DNA of 37,757 nt. It comes from an uncultured Lachnospira sp. Lineage in GTDB: Bacteria > Bacillota > Clostridia > Lachnospirales > Lachnospiraceae. Shown one piece after another: positions 1 through 8,333 of the stretch (positions within the stretch are counted from its first letter, which is position 1; the number at the start of each line of letters is the position of its first letter). The translations under genes were made by a program, and so were the position numbers. The notes beneath the pieces are model-generated. The model did not search any database, had not been told where the DNA came from, and worked only from the letters and a program-made list of their open reading frames with translations. The stretch lies in NCBI GenBank assembly GCA_910585095.1, contig CAJUBU010000006.1:88495-126251 (forward strand), given 5' to 3'.

Positions 1-593
1 ATCTTAACTGGACTTAATTGGTTCTCTGTTGTTCCATTTCCTACTTCTCCATACCCATTTCTCCCCCAGCAATATAAATCTCCATTTGTTGTAATGGCTG
101 TACTCAAACCATAATCTAATGAAACTGTTTCTACATTACTTAATACCTTTACTGGACTTAATTGGTATCTAAATTCTGTTCCATTTCCTACTTGTCCATA
201 TCCTACTTGCCCATAAGCTTCTGCATAATAATTTTTTCCCCAACAATATAAATCTCCATTTGTTGTAATGGCTGCACTCAAACCACCATTTAATGAAACT
301 GTTTCTACATTACTTAATACCTTTATTGAACTTAATTGATTCCCTATTGTTCCATTTCCTACTTCTCCATACCCATTTCTCCCCCAGCAATATAAATCTC
401 CATCTGTTGTAATTGCTGCTGTAGTTGAACCATTACTTGTAACTGATTTCACACTCTTATTAATATATGTTTCCTCTTTCGTTTCTGTTGCTGCCTTTGC
501 CCCCATTTGTGCATATGTCATTTCAGCCATTCCCAAAATAGAATTAAAAAATAAAACCACCATGACAATTACTGACACCATTCTCTTTTTCAT
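1..593 (-). CDS. Secreted RCC1-repeat protein, partial (C-terminus beyond window)
   Basis: An open frame runs from an ATG at 593 to the window edge, so only about 197 N-terminal residues are visible. Residues 1-28 form a signal peptide (MKKR, hydrophobic run, then MTYA) predicting export. After a short linker come repeats of the RCC1/beta-propeller type, each with the pattern ITTNGDLYCWGRNGYGEVGNGT followed by NQLSPVKVLSNVETVSL. The repeats are also nearly identical in DNA (36-90 against 350-404; 121 against 295), so copy number may vary. RCC1 propellers bind proteins; in secreted bacterial forms the partner is usually unknown. The start is set by GGAGG 7 bases upstream and a consensus promoter. 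Family is clear, function is not. Confidence 0.85.
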   Translation of the reverse strand, partial: MKKRMVSVIVMVVLFFNSILGMAEMTYAQMGAKAATETKEETYINKSVKSVTSNGSTTAAITTDGDLYCWGRNGYGEVGNGTIGNQLSSIKVLSNVETVSLNGGLSAAITTNGDLYCWGKNYYAEAYGQVGYGQVGNGTEFRYQLSPVKVLSNVETVSLDYGLSTAITTNGDLYCWGRNGYGEVGNGTTENQLSPVK

Positions 594-635
594 TGTGTAC
601 CTCCATAATTAAAATTATTTTATACTTATGAAATT

Positions 636-664
636 ATTATAAATTCCCTTTTTCTGCCTGTCAA
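636..664 (-). promoter_or_regulatory. Consensus sigma-A promoter of the RCC1 gene
   Basis: On the minus strand TTGACA (664-659), a 17-base spacer and TATAAT (641-636) form a perfect vegetative promoter about 40 bases ahead of the RCC1 start. It suggests strong expression unless repressed. Confidence 0.85.
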
Positions 665-675
665 GAAAATATATA

Positions 676-689
676 CCCATATTTATGGG
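676..689. promoter_or_regulatory. 14-bp palindrome between divergent genes (candidate operator)
   Basis: CCCATA-TT-TATGGG lies just upstream of the RCC1 -35 box and 53 bases before the small Xre gene. Its position suits an operator for a dimeric regulator such as the adjacent Xre protein. This assignment is inference from symmetry and position only. Confidence 0.35.
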
Positions 690-741
690 AATATTTATTT
701 TATATCACATCTCATAAAATAAAAATAGAGGTGCTGTTGAT

Positions 742-942
742 ATGATAACTTATGAACCATTCTGGGAAACCCTAAAAAAAAGAAATATTACTACTTATAA
801 ATTAATAAAAGATTTTAACATAAGTCGTGGTATGTTAGATAATTTAAAACATAATCGAAGTATTACTATGACTACCTTAAACGAACTTTGTAAAATGTTG
901 GATTGTGATATAACAGATATAATAAAATATTCTAAAGAATAA
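742..942 (+). CDS. Small Xre-family (Cro/CI-like) HTH regulator
   Basis: A 66-residue protein that is almost only one helix-turn-helix domain. The pattern TTYKLIKDFNISRGMLDNLK, then MTTLNELCKMLDCDITDII, matches the short YozG-like Xre regulators common in Firmicutes and their mobile elements. A GAGGTG ribosome site lies 7 bases upstream. It is divergent from the RCC1 gene, with a palindrome in the shared 148-base gap, so it may control that gene. Target not known. Confidence 0.85.
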   Translation: MITYEPFWETLKKRNITTYKLIKDFNISRGMLDNLKHNRSITMTTLNELCKMLDCDITDIIKYSKE

Positions 943-950
943 CACAACCT

Positions 951-983
951 TGCTTTTAATGAAAAATAAAAAGGTTAAAAGCA
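951..983 (+). terminator. Terminator after the Xre gene
   Basis: TGCTTTTAA and TTAAAAGCA form a perfect 9-bp stem around a 15-base A-rich loop, followed by TTTATTTATTTATT. It lies 8 bases after the Xre stop codon. Confidence 0.7.
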
Positions 984-1030
984 TTTATTTATTTATTACA
1001 AATATCTACAGACTTTTCATACAAATTTTA

Positions 1031-1059
1031 TTGTAAACAACCTTATTTTTCTGTATAAT
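1031..1059 (+). promoter_or_regulatory. Promoter of the Rpn-family gene
   Basis: TTGTAA, 17 bases, TATAAT; about 57 bases ahead of the ATG at 1116, which has a GAGG ribosome site. The gene therefore still has intact start signals although its frame is broken. Confidence 0.7.
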
Positions 1060-1115
1060 TAAAATATAATTTATATAAAACTTTCTACACAAATTACTAT
1101 AAATGAGGTAACAAC

Positions 1116-1962
1116 ATGGCACAAACTACACCAAAGCATAAAATAAAAGACAGCATATTCACAAATCTATTTCAAAACAAAAAATATCTTCTTCAATTAT
1201 ATAAGGCATTGCATCCAGAAGATTATAATGTGACAGAAGATGAAATTGCAGATGTTACCATCAAACATGTATTAATTGATGCAGACTATAATGATTTGGG
1301 CTTTTCCATTAGTAATCGATTACTGGTATTAGTGGAAAGCCAGTCCACATGGACATTTAATATTATCATTCGTGCGCTGATGTATCTGATACAAACATAT
1401 CATGACTATTTTAAACGTACCAACCAAAATTTATATGGAAGTAAAAAAGTAAATATTCCAAAACCTGAACTGTATATGATATATACAGGTGATAGAAAAA
1501 GTATTCCTGATATCATATCACTTTCAAAAGAATTTTTTGGCGGAACAAAGACTGCGATTGATGCCGAAGTAAAAGTTTTATATCAGGAAGACGAAAAAAA
1601 ATATTATCGGACAGTATATAATTTTCTCCAAAGTATATAATGAACAAAGAAAACTATACGGAAACGCAAAACAAGCAATAACAGAAACAATCCGTATTTG
1701 TAAAGACAGAAATATACTAAAAGAATATCTTGAAAATAGAGAACAGGAGGTTGTAGATATAATGATGACATTATTTGATGACGAACAAATTTTAAAAGCT
1801 TATACAAAAGATATTGAAGATAATAAAGAAAAAGAAACCGAAAAAAACACCGCAAAAAGAATGATAAAAATGGGTAAACTATCGCTTGATGAAATTTCAC
1901 TTTGTGTACCTACATTATCACTTGATGAATTAAGAAAACTTGAAACAGAAGTTTTACAATAA
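1116..1962 (+). pseudogene. Rpn-family recombination-promoting nuclease/putative transposase, frameshifted at A8
   Basis: The first frame (1116-1640) carries the PD-(D/E)XK-type N-terminal half of COG5464 proteins: KHKIKDSIFTNLFQ, then the core DADYNDLGFSISNRLLVLVE and STW. After an eight-A run at 1594-1601 the family sequence continues in the next frame: NIIGQYIIFSKVYNEQRK, ETIRICKDRNILKEYL, and the C-terminal KMGKLSLDEISLCVPTLSLDEL, ending at 1962. Removing one A would give one protein of about 281 residues, near the family's usual length. Rpn proteins are DNA endonucleases that raise RecA-independent recombination. Either a recent pseudogene, a phase-variable gene, or one rescued by slippage on the A run; the sequence alone cannot decide. 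Confidence 0.85.
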
Positions 1963-2095
1963 ACATAAAAATAAAAAAGTGAAATTAGAGAGACCATTTC
2001 AAGTTTTGTGTAAAGTTAATATAACATTACTTCTAATGATACAAAATTGTGGACACTCCCAAATTGCCATTCACCATATTTAATATTATTTTTAT

Positions 2096-2144
2096 AAAAA
2101 CACAGCACAGTCAATTCATATCCAAAAAGACCGTGTTGTGTTTT
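2096..2144. terminator. Imperfect 16-bp hairpin, possible bidirectional terminator
   Basis: The arms 2097-2112 and 2129-2144 (aaaacacagcac... and ...gtgttgtgtttt) pair over 16 positions with one mismatch and one G-U. It lies between the Rpn gene and amt, which converge here. The minus-strand side runs into TTTTTAT, which suits read-through from amt. Confidence 0.45.
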
Positions 2145-2188
2145 CACACTCTCTATAAAATTTTCACGTAGACATTTATTACAACAAA

Positions 2189-2358
2189 ATCCTTATATCA
2201 TAATTTTTCATCATGAACAGCCAGAAGTTCACCTTGCGAACTTCCATGCCACAGCTTTGCTGTGGTTATTATATCATAATTTAATATATAGCAGGAAGCC
2301 AAAAGTTTGCGTAGCAAACTTTTATAGCTCGGCTTTAGCCGAGATTATTATATCATAA
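2189..2358. repeat. Two tandem hairpin-pair units in a gene-free stretch
   Basis: This fills most of the 464-base gap between the Rpn gene and amt. Unit 1 has stems GAAGTTC/GAACTTC (2224-2244) and CCACAGC/GCTGTGG (2249-2265). Unit 2 has AAAAGTTTGC/GCAAACTTTT (2301-2323) and CTCGGC/GCCGAG (2328-2343). A TTATATCATAAT motif flanks and separates the units (about 2193, 2269 and 2348). The units share layout and spacing but not stem sequence, so pairing is kept while bases differ. The 2301-2323 stem, flanked by A4 and T4, could also terminate amt. No coding frame is seen here. Confidence 0.7.
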
Positions 2359-2426
2359 TCTTATATTCATTTGCATTCTCATATCTCACATACTCATTTT
2401 CTTATATTCATTCCCATTTTGATATC

Positions 2427-4178
2427 TTAATCATCACTTCCCTGCAATGCGTCATAGCCAGCCTCTCCTGTACGCACCTTCACAACATTTTCAACATCAT
2501 ATACAAAAATCTTTCCGTCACCAATATGTCCTGTATAAAGTGCTTTTCTTGCCGCCTCAATAACTTCCATTGTAGGAACTTTAGAAATTACCATTTCTAC
2601 TGAAATCTTAGGAAGAAGCTGCATTTCAATAGGTACGCCACGATAGTATTCTGGCGCTCCTTTTTGTGTACCACATCCAAGTACTTGTGTCACTGTCATA
2701 CCTGTGACGCCAATCTCATTCATCGCTTTCTTTAATCGCTCAAATCGCTCCTGCTTCATAAGAATTTCAACCTTTGTAATCTTTTTGTCATCAGGAATAT
2801 CCGACTGCTTTACAACGGCTGGCACTGCTGAATCTATCTTTTCTGAACCAATTTCTTCATATTCATAGGCATCATAAGAAAGCTCACTTGTTGAAATCTC
2901 AAAACCTGCATAAGCGCTGGCTAAACCATGTTCCGTTGCATCAAGACCAATAATTTCTTCCTCTTTTGCAGCTCGAAGACCAATTGTTGCCTTAATTACC
3001 AAAAATACAATGGTGATACATACTGCTGTCCAAGCGACAACACATACAAGACCTACAAGTTGAAGTCCTAAAAGCTTCAATCCTCCGCCATAAAATAAAC
3101 CTTTCATCAAGACACCATCGGCATCGGCAATGCTGTAACCAGGTACTGTATTTGTCGCAAATAATCCAACTGCAATTGTACCCCATATACCATTGCAACA
3201 ATGGACAGCAACTGCACCAACAGGGTCATCAATATGCAGTTTATAATCAAGAAGCCATACTCCAAATACAACCAGCAATCCTGCCACAATACCAATTACA
3301 ATGGCACCTACCGCATCGGTTACATCACAAGGAGCTGTGATAGCAACAAGCCCCGCAAGAGATGCATTTAAACACATAGACACATCGGGCTTACCATACT
3401 TAACCCATGTAAATATCATACAAGTTACCGTTGCCAGTGCTGGTGCTATCGTTGTTGTAAGAAACACCGATGCAAGCTGGTCTACACTTGTACATGCTGC
3501 ACCGTTAAATCCATACCAACCAAACCATAAAATAAATACACCCAATGCACCAATTGGAAGGTTATGTCCTGGAAAGGCATTAACCTTTGTAATCCTGCCA
3601 TCTTTATCTTTGTTAAATTTGCCAATTCTAGGACCTAAAATTTTGGCGCCAATTAAAGCAGAAACACCACCAACCGTATGAATCGCACAAGAACCTGCAA
3701 AATCATGGAAACCAAGCTGTGCTAACCAACCGCCGCCCCAAATCCAATGTGCTTCAATTGGATAAATAAGCGCTGATATTACTGCAGAATATACACAATA
3801 GGATAAAAATTTTGTTCGCTCAGCCATTGCACCAGAAACAATCGTAGCTGTCGTAGCACAAAACACCAAATTAAATACAAAAGACGACCAATTAAAATTT
3901 TCATATGTAGTAAAAATATCAAATCCTGGCTTTCCAATAAAACCTAATAAATCCTCTCCCAGCAATAAACTAAATCCAATTAGGATAAACGTTACTGTAC
4001 CAATGCAAAAATCCATCAGATTCTTCATAATAATATTGCCTGAATTTTTAGCTCTGGTAAAACCTGCTTCTACCATTGCGAATCCTGCCTGCATCCAGAA
4101 CACCAACGCTGCACCAATAAGAAACCACACCGCAAACAATTCGGCATCCACTTGTTCTAAAATCATTCCTAAATCCAT
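2427..4178 (-). CDS. amt: Ammonium channel (Amt) fused to a C-terminal P-II regulatory domain
   Basis: A 583-residue two-part protein. Residues 1-405 are an Amt/Rh-type ammonium channel of the inner membrane, with about eleven hydrophobic spans, D159 in HDFAGS, and the twin pore histidines H167 and H326. Residues 405-466 are an acidic linker that includes the Amt tail motif GLDATEHG. Residues 467-583 are a complete GlnB/GlnK-type P-II domain: T-loop GAPEYYRGVPIEMQLLPK with the usual tyrosine position at Y512, and the signature TGHIGDGKIFV. P-II normally docks on the Amt cytoplasmic face and blocks the pore in response to ADP/ATP and 2-oxoglutarate; here the gate is covalently attached. ATG has a ribosome site rich in AGGAGG. 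It has a long structured leader. Confidence 0.95.
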   Translation of the reverse strand: MDLGMILEQVDAELFAVWFLIGAALVFWMQAGFAMVEAGFTRAKNSGNIIMKNLMDFCIGTVTFILIGFSLLLGEDLLGFIGKPGFDIFTTYENFNWSSFVFNLVFCATTATIVSGAMAERTKFLSYCVYSAVISALIYPIEAHWIWGGGWLAQLGFHDFAGSCAIHTVGGVSALIGAKILGPRIGKFNKDKDGRITKVNAFPGHNLPIGALGVFILWFGWYGFNGAACTSVDQLASVFLTTTIAPALATVTCMIFTWVKYGKPDVSMCLNASLAGLVAITAPCDVTDAVGAIVIGIVAGLLVVFGVWLLDYKLHIDDPVGAVAVHCCNGIWGTIAVGLFATNTVPGYSIADADGVLMKGLFYGGGLKLLGLQLVGLVCVVAWTAVCITIVFLVIKATIGLRAAKEEEIIGLDATEHGLASAYAGFEISTSELSYDAYEYEEIGSEKIDSAVPAVVKQSDIPDDKKITKVEILMKQERFERLKKAMNEIGVTGMTVTQVLGCGTQKGAPEYYRGVPIEMQLLPKISVEMVISKVPTMEVIEAARKALYTGHIGDGKIFVYDVENVVKVRTGEAGYDALQGSDD

Positions 4179-4254
4179 ATTTCTTTTCCTCCTTTATATT
4201 TTCTTTCTTATTTTCTTTTTATAAATTAAATTTTCTCACACAATAAAACAATCG

Positions 4255-4328
4255 AGTAGGAAAGATTTATCTTTCCCTACTTGCCACGCCGCCGATGCAC
4301 CATGCAATAGCATATTTCCTCTGCATCG
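4255..4328 (-). promoter_or_regulatory. Two leader hairpins upstream of amt
   Basis: Within the 360-base gap between amt and araC. Read on the minus strand, 4328-4293 folds as CGATGCA/TGCATCG with an inner ATGC/GCAT stem and a GAGGAAAT internal loop. 4281-4255 folds as AGTAGG-AAAGAT against ATCTTT-CCTACT and is followed by ATTGTTTTATT, so it may terminate. They would lie in a long amt 5' leader, where they could act in attenuation. No known riboswitch class was recognised. Confidence 0.5.
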
Positions 4329-4338
4329 ACGTGTGCAT

Positions 4339-4374
4339 AAAAAAAGACGTGCAACCACTCACTATGGTTGCACG
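4339..4374 (-). terminator. Strong intrinsic terminator between amt and araC
   Basis: CGTGCAACCA and TGGTTGCACG form a perfect 10-bp stem with a 7-base loop, followed on the minus strand by seven Ts. Nothing between here and amt needs ending, so it is either an attenuator in the amt leader or the distant terminator of the hemW operon, whose transcripts would cross araC in antisense. Confidence 0.8.
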
Positions 4375-4403
4375 CCTTTGTGCTTAAAATAATTTAATTT
4401 ATG

Positions 4404-4432
4404 TTGACATTATACACCAGACTTTTTATAAT
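4404..4432 (+). promoter_or_regulatory. Consensus sigma-A promoter of araC
   Basis: TTGACA (4404-4409), 17 bases, TATAAT (4427-4432): a perfect match, giving a leader of about 100 bases before the AraC start at 4539. Confidence 0.8.
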
Positions 4433-4538
4433 TATTGTAAAAATCGGACATATTTTATACTTTTTTTAGAATTTTGTAGGTAATTTTCTATTCTTATAAC
4501 ATAATTTATTTTTATATAAACATACTTGGAGGTCAACA

Positions 4539-5402
4539 ATGAACAATTCCTTTATCTTTATACAACCACAACTTCATCTTCATTTTTACAAGTATCCTTA
4601 TAAAACAATCAATACCCCATCCAATATGACAATTTATGATGTATCAGACTATAATCAAAAATACTATGGCACTCTTAACCATCTTCAAATTATGCCTTCC
4701 GCCAACTGTATATGGATTCTATCTTATAATGGGACACAAGATTTCCGTTTTTTGTGTATTGGCAGTCAAAGTCGTCCTATATCAATTGATATATCCTCCT
4801 ATAACAATCATTTTGTTGTTATTTTTGATATCAATACAATTTATTCAAACACTAAAATCAATTGCCTGCGTCCTTCTCTTTTAAGGGACCAGCAAATTGA
4901 CCTAATACCCCATGCACAAAGTTCTGAATATAAACTTTTAACAACATTTATCAATGCAGCTTCTTTTAATAAACATATTGAAATACTATTAAATTATATC
5001 AATCAATATACAACATGCTGTTCTTTTCCTGTCTCTTTTCAAATGATGATGGATATGATTTTTACTGAAAATGAACCTATTTTACTGCAAAATATCTCTG
5101 CTAAAACAAGATATTCTGTTCGCCATATTAACCGAATGTTTCATAATTATTTAGGATATGGTCCAAAAACTTTATGCAAATATATTCGCTTTCAAAAAGT
5201 TTTAAGAGAAATGATTAACAATCCACACCGCCAAAATTCTGAATTTATCTTAAATATTGACTATTCAGACCAAGCACATTTTCAGCGTGAATTTAAGTCT
5301 TTTATGGGAGAAACACCAAAAGCTTTTTGTAATCAGCTAATTAATATTCAAGCAAATACTCTGAAAAAACATAATTGCTTACATCAACTCCATAATCTGT
5401 AA
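4539..5402 (+). CDS. AraC-family transcriptional regulator
   Basis: A 287-residue protein. The C-terminal 100 residues carry the double helix-turn-helix of the AraC family: ISAKTRYSVRHINRMFHNYL as the first motif and IDYSDQAHFQREFKSFMGETPKAF as the highly conserved second. The first 180 residues are a ligand- or partner-sensing domain without a motif I can name. GGAGG lies 7 bases before the ATG. It is divergent from amt and convergent with hemW, overlapping the hemW 3' end by 62 bases. A link to nitrogen control through amt is only suggested by position. Confidence 0.9.
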   Translation: MNNSFIFIQPQLHLHFYKYPYKTINTPSNMTIYDVSDYNQKYYGTLNHLQIMPSANCIWILSYNGTQDFRFLCIGSQSRPISIDISSYNNHFVVIFDINTIYSNTKINCLRPSLLRDQQIDLIPHAQSSEYKLLTTFINAASFNKHIEILLNYINQYTTCCSFPVSFQMMMDMIFTENEPILLQNISAKTRYSVRHINRMFHNYLGYGPKTLCKYIRFQKVLREMINNPHRQNSEFILNIDYSDQAHFQREFKSFMGETPKAFCNQLINIQANTLKKHNCLHQLHNL

Positions 5403-6510
5403 GAGCATACCAAATTTGACCGTCTTCATCTGAGGAATATGAAACCATTAATTTTTGGTCAATATGTTTTTGAAGCACATTGCCAAATATTTTGTGAATT
5501 GACACACCAAACTGCTTCTTAAAATCATTGGCACAAATTCCTCTGCTCTCACGCAACCCCAAAAACATAAACTCTGACATGCAGTCTTTTTTTGTCAATT
5601 GTTCCTGTTCACATACAATGGATTTTTTTCCCGCTTTTTTCATATATTCTTCTATATTTTGTGTGTTTTTATATCGAACATCATTTATCAAAGAAGACGC
5701 CCCTAAACCAAATCCAATATAGTCGCCGCGTTCCCAATACAGCTTGTTATGCCTGCACTCATATCCTTGCTTGGCATAATTGGATATTTCATATCGGTTA
5801 TATTGATTTTCAAGCAATATTTTTTTGGTATCATAATACATCAATCGTTCGGTCTCCTCATCAGGCACACTTGGATACATATTTATATTTTCATATAAAG
5901 GTGTGTTTTCCTCAAGAATTAAACTGTAAGCAGAAATATGCTCTGGATTTAATTTTACAATTTTTTGTATATCTTGCATATACATATCTAATGTCTGTCC
6001 TGGCAGAGCAGACATCATATCAATATTAATATTGCAAAAACCTGCTTCTCTCGCGCAATTATAGCTGTACAAAAAATCATTATACGTATGAATCCTTCCA
6101 ATTCTTGCAAGCAGCTCGTCCGATGCTGACTGTAATCCAAAACTTATCCTGTTTATATTTGCCTCTTTATAGATACATACTTTATTTTTATCAATGGTTC
6201 CTGGATTGCATTCAATGGTAATCTCTGCATCCTGTCTTACCAAAAACTTGTTATAAAGAACCTCCATTATCTTAAAAATAAATGCACCATCTAAAATAGA
6301 AGGCGTGCCGCCCCCAATAAAAATACTGGATATCGTATCGACATTTCTGTCAAAAAATTGTATTTCCCTGATTAATGCATCCACATATTCGCTATAAATA
6401 CTTTGATTTGCTGGAAACGATAAAAAATCACAATACGCACATTTTTTCACACAAAAGGGGACATGTATATACACGCCCCTATTTTCTAAAATTTTATTAT
6501 TATTTGACAT
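5341..6510 (-). CDS. hemW: Radical SAM heme chaperone HemW
   Basis: A 389-residue member of the HemN-like group. The radical SAM cluster motif is C20-x3-C24-x2-C27 (HVPFCVKKCAYCDF), followed by GGGTPS for SAM binding. It is shorter than true HemN coproporphyrinogen oxidases and has the HemW C-terminal HemN_C region ending in LTDYGVDVSNYV. HemW binds heme and delivers it to respiratory or other enzymes; older annotations call it oxygen-independent coproporphyrinogen oxidase. It follows lepA by 17 bases, the pairing also seen in Bacillus. No terminator lies at its 3' end, which runs into the end of araC. Confidence 0.92.
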   Translation of the reverse strand: MSNNNKILENRGVYIHVPFCVKKCAYCDFLSFPANQSIYSEYVDALIREIQFFDRNVDTISSIFIGGGTPSILDGAFIFKIMEVLYNKFLVRQDAEITIECNPGTIDKNKVCIYKEANINRISFGLQSASDELLARIGRIHTYNDFLYSYNCAREAGFCNINIDMMSALPGQTLDMYMQDIQKIVKLNPEHISAYSLILEENTPLYENINMYPSVPDEETERLMYYDTKKILLENQYNRYEISNYAKQGYECRHNKLYWERGDYIGFGLGASSLINDVRYKNTQNIEEYMKKAGKKSIVCEQEQLTKKDCMSEFMFLGLRESRGICANDFKKQFGVSIHKIFGNVLQKHIDQKLMVSYSSDEDGQIWYALTDYGVDVSNYVFSEYLLEY

Positions 6511-6527
6511 AAACTTACAAAACGCAA

Positions 6528-8333
6528 TTATTCATCATCTAACTTCAACACGCTCATAAACGCCTTCTGTGGAATCTCTACGCTTCCAATCTGACGCATA
6601 CGTTTTTTTCCTTCCTTTTGTTTTTCAAGAAGTTTCTTTTTACGCGAAATATCTCCGCCATAACATTTCGCAAGAACATCTTTTCTCAACGCTTTTACTG
6701 TTTCCCTCGCTATTACCTTACTTCCGATAGCCGCTTGAATTGGTATCTCAAAAAGCTGTCTTGGAATTTCTTGCTTGAGCTTTTCACACATCTTGCGTCC
6801 TCTCTCTTCCGCATTGCCTGAAAATACAATAAATGAGAGCGCATCCACTTCTTCTTTATTGATAAGAATATCTAACTTACACAAATTAGAACGACTATAA
6901 CCTTTCATTTCATAGTCAAAAGAAGCATAACCTCTTGACCTTGATTTGAGCGCATCAAAAAAGTCATATATAATTTCATTGAGCGGCAAATCATATTTTA
7001 ACAAGGCTCTAGTCTGTTCAATATATTCCATACTGTTATATATTCCGCGCCGTTCCTGACAAAGTTTCATAATCGCACCTACAAATTCCGTAGTCACCAT
7101 AATTTCAGCTTTTACTACGGGTTCTTCCATATAAGAAATTTCAGATGGATTCGGCATATTGGATGGATTGGTTAAATCAATCACTTCACCATTAGTCTTA
7201 TGAACTTTATAGATAACACTTGGTGCCGTTGTAATTAAATCTAAATTATATTCTCTTTCTAATCGTTCCTGAATAATCTCTAAATGAAGCAATCCCAAAA
7301 AACCACATCGAAAACCAAAGCCTAAAGCAACCGAATTTTCTGGTTCAAACTGCAGCGAAGCATCATTTAACTGCAATTTTTCCAACGCTTCCCTCAAATC
7401 TTGATATTTAGCGCCATCGGTTGGATACAATCCGCAATATACCATTGGATTGACTTTCTTGTAACCTGGAAGCGGCTCTTTACATGGTCTATTATTATCT
7501 GTAACCGTATCGCCAACACGTGTGTCGGACACATTTTTAATACTTGCTGTTATATAGCCTACCATACCTGCTGATAATTCATCGCATGGGATAAATTGTC
7601 CTGCTCCAAAAATACCAACCTCAACAACTTCTGCCACAGCATCAGTCGCCATCATTCTAATTGATGTACCTTTTTTTACAATCCCTTCCTTTATACGAAC
7701 AAAAACGATAACACCTTTATAAGAATCATATAGGGAGTCAAATATAAGCGCTTTAAGCGGCGCCTTTGGGTCGCCTTCAGGCGCTGGAATTTTTGTCACT
7801 ATCTGCTCTAAAACATCTTCAATATGAATCCCATTTTTTGCACTAATTTGCGGTGCATCTTGTGCTTCTATCCCTATAACATCCTCAATTTCATCAATAA
7901 CTCTCTGTGGCTGTGCGCTTGGAAGGTCAATTTTATTGATAACTGGAAATACATCTAAATCATGATCAAGCGCAAGATAAACATTTGCAAGAGTCTGCGC
8001 CTCTATTCCCTGTGCTGCATCCACAACTAAAATTGCTCCGTCACAAGCTGCTAATGCTCTTGAAACTTCATAATTAAAATCAACATGTCCTGGCGTGTCA
8101 ATCAAGTTAAAAATATATTCCTGCCCATCTTTCGCCTTATAAACTGTACGCACACTCTGTGCTTTAATGGTAATTCCGCGTTCCCTCTCAAGCTCCATAT
8201 TATCAAGGACTTGTTCTTGCATTTCTCTTACTGTAAGCAAACCTGTCTTTTCAATAATGCGGTCTGCAAGGGTTGATTTGCCATGGTCAATATGCGCTAT
8301 AATACAAAAATTTCTAATATTACTCTGATTCAC
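6528..8333 (-). CDS. lepA: Elongation factor 4 (LepA), ribosome back-translocase GTPase
   Basis: About 601 residues, the usual length. GTPase motifs are clear: AHIDHGKST (P-loop), RGITIKAQ, DTPGHVDF and NKIDLP. They are followed by the EF4-specific C-terminal domain with CYGGDISRKKKLLEKQKEGKKRM. LepA acts on stalled or misassembled ribosomes. I prefer the GTG start at 8333: GGAGGA lies exactly 7 bases upstream and the protein then begins MNQSNIRNFCII like other LepAs. An in-frame ATG at 8348 would overlap that ribosome site. Its first bases overlap the end of the upstream amidase gene, indicating translational coupling. Confidence 0.95.
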   Translation of the reverse strand: MNQSNIRNFCIIAHIDHGKSTLADRIIEKTGLLTVREMQEQVLDNMELERERGITIKAQSVRTVYKAKDGQEYIFNLIDTPGHVDFNYEVSRALAACDGAILVVDAAQGIEAQTLANVYLALDHDLDVFPVINKIDLPSAQPQRVIDEIEDVIGIEAQDAPQISAKNGIHIEDVLEQIVTKIPAPEGDPKAPLKALIFDSLYDSYKGVIVFVRIKEGIVKKGTSIRMMATDAVAEVVEVGIFGAGQFIPCDELSAGMVGYITASIKNVSDTRVGDTVTDNNRPCKEPLPGYKKVNPMVYCGLYPTDGAKYQDLREALEKLQLNDASLQFEPENSVALGFGFRCGFLGLLHLEIIQERLEREYNLDLITTAPSVIYKVHKTNGEVIDLTNPSNMPNPSEISYMEEPVVKAEIMVTTEFVGAIMKLCQERRGIYNSMEYIEQTRALLKYDLPLNEIIYDFFDALKSRSRGYASFDYEMKGYSRSNLCKLDILINKEEVDALSFIVFSGNAEERGRKMCEKLKQEIPRQLFEIPIQAAIGSKVIARETVKALRKDVLAKCYGGDISRKKKLLEKQKEGKKRMRQIGSVEIPQKAFMSVLKLDDE

